Position numbers and translations under genes: made by a program. From CAKZYD01 sp039814715 (GTDB lineage: Bacteria; Pseudomonadota; Alphaproteobacteria; Sphingomonadales; CAKZYD01): a stretch of 43,320 nt of DNA. Shown piece after piece: positions 8,394 to 14,858 of the stretch (within the stretch, counting starts at the first letter, position 1; every line of letters begins with the position of its first letter). Location: assembly GCA_039814715.1 (NCBI GenBank), contig JBCCAR010000027.1:1-43320 (forward strand), in the 5' to 3' direction. Below the pieces are notes generated by a model. It was not told the DNA's origin and did not search any database. It worked only from the letters and a program-made list of their open reading frames with translations.

Positions 8394-8858
8394 CTATTCC
8401 TCCGCTGCCTTTTCCTCTTCTGCTGCGGCTTCTTCCGCAGGGGCTTCTTCCGCCGGCGCTTCTTCTGCTGGTGCCTCTTCGGCAGGGGCTGCTGCGGCTT
8501 CTTCAGCGGCGGCTTTGGCTTCTGCTTCTTTTTCTGCAAGCGCGTCTAGGCGCTCTTGGGCTTTTTTGCCAGGCTTGGCTTTATTGGGGTTGGTGCTTGG
8601 CACGCGCTTCATCAAACCAGCGGCATCTAAGAAACGCGCGACCCGGTCAGATGGCTGCGCGCCTTCGCCCAGCCAATGCGCGGCGCGCTCGGTGTCCAAG
8701 ATCACACGGTTTTCATGATCTTTGGGCAGCAGCGGGTTGTACTGGCCAATGCGCTCAATAAAGCGGCCGTCGCGCTTAAAGCGGCTGTCCGCGACCACGA
8801 TACGGTAGATGGGGCGTTTCTTGGCGCCACCACGGGCCAAACGAATTGTAATTGCCAT
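8394..8858 (-). CDS. rpsP: 30S ribosomal protein S16 with an acidic Ala/Glu-rich tail
   Basis: The first 90 or so residues are a normal S16: ITIRLARGGAKKRPIYRIVVAD, then RDGRFIERIGQYNPL, then the SDRVARFLDAAG region. The total is 154 residues, clearly longer than the usual S16 core of about 80-90. From residue 100 on it becomes a charged helical stretch, then four APAEE pentapeptide repeats (residues 124-143) and an acidic end. Longer acidic or Ala-rich S16 tails do occur in alphaproteobacteria. This one is encoded by a 15-base tandem repeat (separate entry) that could vary in copy number. It is the second gene after ffh, 44 bases away. Confidence 0.96.
   Translation of the reverse strand: MAITIRLARGGAKKRPIYRIVVADSRFKRDGRFIERIGQYNPLLPKDHENRVILDTERAAHWLGEGAQPSDRVARFLDAAGLMKRVPSTNPNKAKPGKKAQERLDALAEKEAEAKAAAEEAAAAPAEEAPAEEAPAEEAPAEEAAAEEEKAAEE
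8430..8489 (-). repeat. 15-base tandem repeat inside rpsP, four units
   Basis: Four consecutive 15-base units, 8430-8444, 8445-8459, 8460-8474 and 8475-8489, are variants of TTCTTCCGCNGGNGC on the plus strand. Each encodes one APAEE unit of the S16 tail on the minus strand. Third-base positions vary between units, which suggests the array is not a very recent expansion. In-frame unit gain or loss would change tail length without breaking the gene. Confidence 0.85.
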
Positions 8859-8902
8859 TCTTCTTCTATCCTTCTGTTATGCTTATACTTTTTAGGTTAG
8901 GT

Positions 8903-10300
8903 TTATTTGCGGGGCAGCAGGTCTTCCATACCGGGGGGCAAATCCCCCAGTGGGCCACCAAGGCCGCCGCCTAGGCCAGGAGGCATCATGCCTTTCTTGC
9001 CCATCTTCTTCATACGCTTCATCATGGTGCCCATCTGCTGATAGGCCTTCATGAGCTTATTCACGTCCGAGACGTGAACCCCTGCGCCAGCGGCAATGCG
9101 CTTTTTGCGGCTGGCGGCGATCATTTTTGGATTCTCGCGTTCCTTGGGCGTCATCGACAAGATAATCGCTTCTTGCCGCTTAATGATGCCGTCATCCATT
9201 TTCGCGCTGGCCATCTGCTTTTGCAATTTGCCGATGCCAGGCAACATGCCCATCACGCCCTTCATGCCGCCCATTTTCTTCATTTGCTGAAACTGTGTCA
9301 GCATATCGTTGAAATCAAAATTGCCTTTCTTCAGGCGTTCCGCCAGCTTTTCAGCTTCTTCAACTTCCAGTGTTTCGGCCGCTTTTTCGACTAGCGACAC
9401 CACATCGCCCATGCCAAGAATGCGGCCAGCGACACGCTTGGGATGGAACTCTTCAAGCGCATCCAGCTTCTCACCGGTGCCGATGAGCTTGATGGGCTTA
9501 CCCGTCACAGCGCGCAATGACAGGGCGGCACCGCCGCGGCCATCGCCGTCCATCCGAGTCAAAACAGCGCCGGTGATAGACATCTGTTTATCAAAGCTCT
9601 CTGCCACCGTGACCGCGTCTTGGCCGGTAAGTGCATCGGCAACGAGCAAAATCTCCGTCGGCTGCGAGACTTGTTTGACCGCTGCCAGCTCTGCCATGAG
9701 CGAGGCGTCCACATGCAAGCGCCCAGCCGTGTCGAGCATGATGACATCAAAACCCTGTAGCTTGGCCGCGTTGAGCGCGCGCGATGCGATATCAACCGGC
9801 TGCTGGCCTTCGACGATGGGCAAGGTCTTCACGCTGGCTTGCTCGCCCAAAACGCGCAACTGCTCTTGCGCCGCAGGGCGCTGCACATCGAGCGAGGCCA
9901 TCAAGACCTTTTTCTTGTCTTTGTCCTGCAATCGCTTGGCGATTTTCGCCGTCGAAGTGGTTTTACCAGACCCTTGAAGGCCAACCATCATGAAGACGAC
10001 AGGCGGATTGGCCGCAAAGCTGAGGCCTTCCCCTTCCCCGCCGAGCATTTCCACCAGTTCGTCATTGACGATTTTGACAACCTGCTGGCCAGGCGTGACG
10101 GATTTAATCACCTCAGCGCCAACGGCGCGTGTTTTCACCTTGCCGATGAAATCCTTGACCACCGGCAAAGCGACATCTGCTTCCAGCAGCGCCACACGCA
10201 CTTCTCGCAAAGCCGCCGTAACGTCACTTTCACTCAGCGCGCCGCGCTTCTTCAGCCCGTCGAAAACACTGCTTAAGCGATCCTGTAAGGATTCAAACAT
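8903..10300 (-). CDS. ffh: Signal recognition particle GTPase Ffh
   Basis: Protein subunit of the SRP that binds signal peptides and 4.5S RNA and docks with FtsY. The 465-residue product has the N domain (MFESLQDRLSSVFDG onwards). The G domain has P-loop GLQGSGKTTSTAKIA, DTAGRLHVD and TRMDGDGRGG. The methionine-rich M domain carries the MKKMGGMKGVMGMLPG and SMTPKER motifs and the RNA-binding region. It ends in a Gly/Pro/Leu-rich tail. No 4.5S RNA gene with the conserved GGAAGGAAGC loop is visible in the window. It is the first gene of the minus-strand operon leading to asd. Confidence 0.98.
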   Translation of the reverse strand: MFESLQDRLSSVFDGLKKRGALSESDVTAALREVRVALLEADVALPVVKDFIGKVKTRAVGAEVIKSVTPGQQVVKIVNDELVEMLGGEGEGLSFAANPPVVFMMVGLQGSGKTTSTAKIAKRLQDKDKKKVLMASLDVQRPAAQEQLRVLGEQASVKTLPIVEGQQPVDIASRALNAAKLQGFDVIMLDTAGRLHVDASLMAELAAVKQVSQPTEILLVADALTGQDAVTVAESFDKQMSITGAVLTRMDGDGRGGAALSLRAVTGKPIKLIGTGEKLDALEEFHPKRVAGRILGMGDVVSLVEKAAETLEVEEAEKLAERLKKGNFDFNDMLTQFQQMKKMGGMKGVMGMLPGIGKLQKQMASAKMDDGIIKRQEAIILSMTPKERENPKMIAASRKKRIAAGAGVHVSDVNKLMKAYQQMGTMMKRMKKMGKKGMMPPGLGGGLGGPLGDLPPGMEDLLPRK

Positions 10301-10354
10301 GCCTATGCCTTTTTGCGGCTCTTAATCAGCCTACCAGCGACACAACGTCAAAAA

Positions 10355-10384
10355 CACCGGTGGGCGAAACCTCGCTGACCGGTG
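10355..10384. promoter_or_regulatory. Inverted repeat upstream of ffh
   Basis: CACCGGT at 10355-10361 and ACCGGTG at 10378-10384 form perfect arms with 16 bases between them, about 55 bases upstream of the ffh start in the ffh/LuxR-like intergenic region. Each arm contains the self-palindrome ACCGGT. It could be a regulator binding site for ffh or a transcript hairpin. No function is established by the sequence. Confidence 0.3.
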
Positions 10385-10501
10385 GACATCCTTGGACGTG
10401 CTTTGCTCAAAACACTGTGCCTGAGCCGCCGGAGATGCAGGAACGCTTGGGATTTGTCAAGAGCTGGGTTAGACTGCTCTCGCAATTAAGCTGATGCCCT
10501 C

Positions 10502-10702
10502 ATGCGTGATATCGAAGAATATCTGCGTGTCTTGCAATGGGTAGCTCGAGGCAAAAGCAATCTCGATATCTCTGATATTTTGAGCGTTTCAAGCAATACG
10601 GTCGATACCTATCTGCGACGCATTTATGCAAAGCTCGGCGTCAATGACCGCGTAACAGCCGCTGTAAAAGGGGTCGGCAGCGGATTAATCTTGGTCGCTT
10701 AG
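10502..10702 (+). CDS. Solo LuxR/GerE-type HTH protein
   Basis: A 66-residue protein that is almost only a GerE-type helix-turn-helix domain. It has the family pattern: VLQWVARGKSNLDISDIL (scaffold and first helices), SSNTVDTYLRRIYAKLGV (recognition helix and following helix) and DRVTAAV near the end. There is no room for an autoinducer-binding or receiver domain. In-frame stop TAA at 10487-10489 lies five codons before the ATG, so the protein cannot extend upstream. I see no convincing ribosome binding site, so it may be leaderless, weakly translated or a decayed regulator. It reads towards the PAS chemoreceptor gene, 223 bases downstream. Confidence 0.7.
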   Translation: MRDIEEYLRVLQWVARGKSNLDISDILSVSSNTVDTYLRRIYAKLGVNDRVTAAVKGVGSGLILVA

Positions 10703-10925
10703 AGCACTGCTACCAACCTCAAAAACATGAAGCTCGGCATTTTAATGCACCTACTCCTCGCTCCCGATTTGCGTCTAACGAACCTGCAACATTCAAAGAA
10801 GCTCACATCGGCTCAAGAGGACATAGTCCGTTTGAATTAGGACGCATCGTCAGCGATGTGACACCAGCCGCGCCCACGCACAACCACAGATAGGTTTAAG
10901 GGAAAAGTAAGATAGGATCCACAAC

Positions 10926-13469
10926 ATGTATGCAGTCAGAGCGTGGAAACAGCTCTGGGGAAAAAAAGAAAAACACAAGTATGCGGGCACTCTCTCTATG
11001 ACGTCTTTTCCTTTCCTATCTTCGGCCAGCGCGGAGGAGAAGTCGCTGCTTGGCGCTGTCCACCAGTCCATGGCCGTGATGACCTGCGACCCCAGCGGGA
11101 CAGTCTTAAGCGCGAATGATCAAATGCTTGATATCACCGGGTATCAACGAAAAGAACTGATCGGGCAAAATCACACAGTGCTGGTCCACCCTGAGGACCG
11201 GACCTCTAACGCATATCAAGACATGTGGCGCAGCATCACTGCAGGCGCCCCGCATTCAGGCACATTTCAGCGGATCACGAAAAGCGGCGCGGCCATCTGG
11301 CTGCAGGCCACCTTCCTGCCCATCACAGACACGTCCGGCAAGGTGGAAAAGATCATCAAGCTGGCAACAGATGTGACACATCAAGCAGGCGCACGCGCAG
11401 CGGAACGCGGAACCTTGGACGCCGTGGATGAAAGCATGGCCATTATTGAGTTTGATCTTAATGGCGTAATCCAAACGGCCAATGCCAACTTCCTGTCGGT
11501 TATGGGGTATACGTTGGATGACATTGTCGGCCAGCATCATCAGATTTTTGTCGACCCGAGCTATGCTGCAACACAGGACTATACCGAATTCTGGGACGGA
11601 CTGCGCTCAGGCGAAGTCCAGGCAGGCGAATTCAAGCGCTTTGCCAAGGACGGCTCATCGGTTTGGATTAACGCAACTTATAAGCCGATCTTAGACCAAG
11701 ACGGCAAACCAGCTCGCATCGTCAAATTGGCGACAGATGTCACGCCAACAAAAGCCTTATCCGAAGATGCAGTGCAAACGCTGGAACAAGCATTAGACGG
11801 CGTTGTTAAGATTGATGAAAACAACATCGTCACATTCTTCAATGCCGCTGCTGAACGCTTATGGGAGCGAAAGCGCGAAGACGTCATTGGGCAAAATGTG
11901 AAAATGCTCGTACCATCAGAGATGCAGGTGCATCATGATGGCTTCGTGAACGCTAACCGCATAACGGGTGAAGACAAAATTGTTGGGACCGCCCGTGAAG
12001 TCCCCGTCTATCGGCCAGATGGAAGCCGCGTCTGGGGGCAGCTATCACTTTCGAAAATCGAAATGGATGGCAAAATTACCTACACGGCTTTCGTCAAAGA
12101 CGTGACCAAAGAAAAAGACCAGCGCGAAGAAATTCAGCAAACGCTGGAACAAGCCATCGACGCGGTTGTGAAGATTGATGAAAACAACATCGTGACGTTC
12201 TTTAACAAAGCAGCCGAAACGCTGTGGGGCTATCCGCGCGACGAAGTGGTCGGCCAGAATGTGAAAATGCTGGTGCCTGAAGAGATGCAAGCGCACCACG
12301 ATGGGTTTGTGAACAAAAACCGCGACACCGGCGAAGACAAAATTGTAGGAACCGCGCGCGAGGTGCCGGTCTTCCGCAAAGATGGCAGCCAAATTTGGGG
12401 CCAACTTTCCTTGTCTAAAGTACAAATCGATGATCGCATCACCTATACCGCTTTTGTAAAGGATGTGACGGACGCACGGGCCCAGCGGGAACAGGTTAAA
12501 ACACTCTCGCTGGTGGCAAATGAGACGGATAACTCCGTGGTCATCACCGATCAGCATGGCCGCATTGAATATGTGAACCCAGGCTTTGAACGCATGACCG
12601 GCTTTTCCGCTGAGGAAGTCCACGGCAAAAAACCTGGGGATGTTCTTCAAGGCAAAGATACTGACCCGGCAACCGTCGCCACCATTCGCTCCAAACTAAG
12701 CGCGCAGCAGCCGTTTTACGACGAGATCCTGAACTATACCAAAGCGGGAGAGCCCTATTGGATTTCCCTGTCGATCAATCCTGTGTTTGACGAAGATGGA
12801 AAGATTTCGCGCTTTATTTCTATCCAAGCCAATGTGACGGAGACCAAAACGATCGCGCTTGAGACGCGCCTGCGCATGCAGTGTGTTGAACAAGCCAACG
12901 CTGTGATGGAATGGTCTGCGCAAGGCGAGGTCGTCTCCTTCAATGACTATTTACAAGACCTGACTGGCAATATGAGCCGCGAGGAGGTCAGTAAAGTCCT
13001 CGCGCTTGATAAAGTACTCAGTCAAGAAGATCGCCAAAAGCTTTTGGCAGGCGCCAGTGTGACCCAAGAGGCGCAAATCAATGGCCAAGACGGCAACGAA
13101 ATTTGGCTCTCAGCCACATTTATGCCAATCACAGATTATACAGGGCACGTCACACGTCTTGTGATGTATGCGACTGATGCGACTAGCCGCCGCACTGCCA
13201 TTCAAAGCACGACAAACCTGATGCGCGATGTGCTGCAACAAATCGATGGCGTTGCAAGCGAGATCAATTCTGTCACCGCGCAAACGCATCTGCTGTCGCT
13301 TAATGCGACCATTGAGGCAAGCCGCGCTGGCAATGCGGGCAAGGGTTTTGCCGTTGTCGCTGATGAAGTGCGCGCTTTGGCGGGACGAACGGGTGCATCA
13401 ACGGGGGAGATCGCCAATCTGATTACCTCGACCCAAGGGAGGATTGACGAGCTCACACACGCGATCTAG
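10926..13469 (+). CDS. Soluble six-PAS chemoreceptor-like protein with a very short MCP domain
   Basis: 847 residues with no membrane segment. I count six PAS modules: about 40-152, 165-275, 285-395, 406-516, 526-640 and 650-755. Most end in a D-V-T/D-A-T type boundary. Modules 3 and 4 are near-duplicates (separate entry). The C-terminus (about 757-847) is an MCP signalling hairpin tip: TAQTHLLSLNATIEASRAG, then GFAVVADEVRALAGRT. This segment is far shorter than the usual helical bundle, with no obvious methylation helices. The start at 10926 has AGGATC upstream; an ATG at 10998 is an alternative. It probably senses an internal redox, ligand or energy signal and acts on CheA/CheW or a related kinase. 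No che genes are nearby. Confidence 0.88.
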   Translation: MYAVRAWKQLWGKKEKHKYAGTLSMTSFPFLSSASAEEKSLLGAVHQSMAVMTCDPSGTVLSANDQMLDITGYQRKELIGQNHTVLVHPEDRTSNAYQDMWRSITAGAPHSGTFQRITKSGAAIWLQATFLPITDTSGKVEKIIKLATDVTHQAGARAAERGTLDAVDESMAIIEFDLNGVIQTANANFLSVMGYTLDDIVGQHHQIFVDPSYAATQDYTEFWDGLRSGEVQAGEFKRFAKDGSSVWINATYKPILDQDGKPARIVKLATDVTPTKALSEDAVQTLEQALDGVVKIDENNIVTFFNAAAERLWERKREDVIGQNVKMLVPSEMQVHHDGFVNANRITGEDKIVGTAREVPVYRPDGSRVWGQLSLSKIEMDGKITYTAFVKDVTKEKDQREEIQQTLEQAIDAVVKIDENNIVTFFNKAAETLWGYPRDEVVGQNVKMLVPEEMQAHHDGFVNKNRDTGEDKIVGTAREVPVFRKDGSQIWGQLSLSKVQIDDRITYTAFVKDVTDARAQREQVKTLSLVANETDNSVVITDQHGRIEYVNPGFERMTGFSAEEVHGKKPGDVLQGKDTDPATVATIRSKLSAQQPFYDEILNYTKAGEPYWISLSINPVFDEDGKISRFISIQANVTETKTIALETRLRMQCVEQANAVMEWSAQGEVVSFNDYLQDLTGNMSREEVSKVLALDKVLSQEDRQKLLAGASVTQEAQINGQDGNEIWLSATFMPITDYTGHVTRLVMYATDATSRRTAIQSTTNLMRDVLQQIDGVASEINSVTAQTHLLSLNATIEASRAGNAGKGFAVVADEVRALAGRTGASTGEIANLITSTQGRIDELTHAI
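11781..12506 (+). repeat. Tandem duplication of a PAS module, 363-base period
   Basis: Residues 286-406 and 407-527 align without gaps over about 110 residues, offset by 121 codons. Long identical runs include VVKIDENNIVTFFN, GQNVKMLV and GEDKIVGTAREVPV. By eye about three quarters of the positions agree. Differences cluster in the helical part after LW (ERKRED versus GYPRDE). This is an internal gene duplication more recent than the split among the other four PAS modules. Confidence 0.85.
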
Positions 13470-13482
13470 CTGATGTTATACC

Positions 13483-13500
13483 AAGGCCTGATCCGGCCTT
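13483..13500 (+). terminator. Possible terminator hairpin after the PAS chemoreceptor gene
   Basis: AAGGCC-TGATCC-GGCCTT is a perfect 6-base stem with a 6-base loop, 14 bases after the stop codon. It is followed by only a very short T-poor stretch before the next ribosome binding site. It is a weak intrinsic terminator candidate or an intercistronic hairpin. Confidence 0.35.
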
Positions 13501-13515
13501 TAGCAGGAGCTGAGC

Positions 13516-13935
13516 GTGCGGTCTTTTTTAGCAACCATCGTTGGCATTTTGGCAGCGGCAGGCGTTGTGTTTGTGATGGAGAGTCTGGGCCACATGCTGT
13601 TCCCGCCCAGTGAAGAGCTGGACCTGCCGAATGCGCAAGCAATGGCGGCATATGTGAGCAAGCAGCCGCTCCCAGCAAAGCTCTGGCTCGTCTTATCCTG
13701 GTCCATGGGCGCCACGTCGGGCTGCTTTGTTGCCAGCCGTATCGTGAAAGAGAGCGCGCTGCCTGCAGTCTTGGTTGGCGCGTTTATGGGTCTGGGTGTA
13801 TTCAGCAACGCCTATGCGATACCCCATCCCATATGGTTGATAGCGCTGGGCAGTCTAGCCGTTCTGATGGGCGCGTTGACTGGCTACCGCCTTGCCCTTG
13901 GCAGTCCAGCGCCCAACGGCGGAGGCAAGGCCTAG
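13516..13935 (+). CDS. Small membrane protein, four predicted helices, unknown function
   Basis: 139 residues, starting at a GTG with AGGAGCTGAGC upstream, which is a well-spaced ribosome binding site. Hydrophobic segments lie near residues 5-20, 54-72, 83-100 and 105-125. A hydrophilic loop after the first helix carries HMLFPPSEELD and then AYVSKQPLP, a pattern of uncharacterised small inner-membrane proteins. I do not recognise a named family. The gene is co-directional with the chemoreceptor gene, but the hairpin between them argues for independent expression. Its last 81 bases overlap the end of the PepSY gene on the other strand. Confidence 0.72.
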   Translation: MRSFLATIVGILAAAGVVFVMESLGHMLFPPSEELDLPNAQAMAAYVSKQPLPAKLWLVLSWSMGATSGCFVASRIVKESALPAVLVGAFMGLGVFSNAYAIPHPIWLIALGSLAVLMGALTGYRLALGSPAPNGGGKA

Positions 13936-14847
13936 ATACGCAAGCGATACAATGCCAGCGCCCGATACAGCGACCATAATCCGCATCAACTGGCCATCCA
14001 TGCGGCCACTGTGAAGCGGATAGAGACTGTTATAAACACGCATGCCAAGCGGCGCAGCCAGCGCATCTTCAACATTCTCAAATCCGCCTCGCCCATCATA
14101 GTCTGCCTTGCTTCGGCCATTGGGATGCCATTCGCCAGGCTGCTTAAAGCGTACATAGGCAGGCTTACCCTCTCGAAAGACAACCAACCGTAATGGCGCC
14201 TCCGTCACTATTGCAGCGCCAGCGGCACGCGCCGGCAGTTGTGGCAAGATGACCGGCAGCCAGCTTTTTGCTTGGGTATGAAAGGTCATGCCTAGACCCG
14301 TCACCAAGGATATCGCTAACACGGGAAGCACCACCAGGCCGATCCGCAGGTGCTTGCGCCGCTGCTGAACACTAGCAGGCACGCTTTGAGCAACTACTGA
14401 ACGACGCCAGCGGTACCCAAGGAAAGGAGCGGTGATAACAAGCCCCAATGCAGCAAGCGCCAGAAACCCGATGATCGTCTCACCGGTCTCGCCCAGCAAG
14501 AGCTCAGTGTGAAGATCAAACACGGTATGGAAGAGCGTTTGCAGCCCCAGTGGGTCTCTGATCTCTGCCAAAGTCTCAGCGTTATACAAACGCGGCGCAG
14601 CGTTGGTGAAATAGACTTTCACCGCTGGCACTTCTGCGCTGGGCGTGAGGACAGCACGCACATTCTCAAGCGACCCACCAAAGGCCGCTGCCTGGCTAGC
14701 AGACATCACCGGCGCGGGCTGCTGCAAATCAAAGGCAATACGAAAGACAGCGCTTTCAAAGGCAAGGATGGTCCCGGTGGCGGCCATGAGCAGCATGTAG
14801 CCGCCCAGAGCCAAGCCCAGTATTTTATGTATTTTGCGAAGCATCAA
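13855..14847 (-). CDS. PepSY-associated membrane protein, probable ferric-siderophore reductase
   Basis: 330 residues of the PepSY_TM family. The N-terminus MLRKIHKILGLALGGYMLLMAATG is the characteristic first helix with its conserved His. Further hydrophobic helices lie near residues 125-147, 170-190 and 275-300. A PepSY-like periplasmic segment is present, including the RLYNAETLAEIRDPLG region. Members typically sit beside TonB receptors and are thought to reduce or release iron from siderophores at the inner membrane. Here it follows the TonB receptor stop by only 11 bases, so the two form an operon. Its 3' end overlaps a convergent gene by 81 bases. Confidence 0.85.
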   Translation of the reverse strand: MMLRKIHKILGLALGGYMLLMAATGTILAFESAVFRIAFDLQQPAPVMSASQAAAFGGSLENVRAVLTPSAEVPAVKVYFTNAAPRLYNAETLAEIRDPLGLQTLFHTVFDLHTELLLGETGETIIGFLALAALGLVITAPFLGYRWRRSVVAQSVPASVQQRRKHLRIGLVVLPVLAISLVTGLGMTFHTQAKSWLPVILPQLPARAAGAAIVTEAPLRLVVFREGKPAYVRFKQPGEWHPNGRSKADYDGRGGFENVEDALAAPLGMRVYNSLYPLHSGRMDGQLMRIMVAVSGAGIVSLAYLGLASAVGRWTAKGKAVASQRAHQNG

Positions 14848-14858
14848 TGGCAGCGCAC

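Noticed and set aside
10301..10501. Possible 4.5S SRP RNA gene beside ffh
   Set aside because: The conserved GGAAGGAAGC loop and its partner helix are not present on either strand here.
10727..10840. 37-codon open frame (MKLGILMHLLLAPDL...) between the solo LuxR HTH gene and the PAS chemoreceptor gene
   Set aside because: There is no ribosome binding site, it is short, and it has no recognisable pattern. It is more likely chance.
12526..12850. Fifth PAS module as a LOV photoreceptor (DVLQGKDTDP resembles the FLQG region)
   Set aside because: The flavin-binding Cys of the GxNCRFLQ motif is missing (GKKPGDVLQG), so light sensing by the standard mechanism is unlikely.
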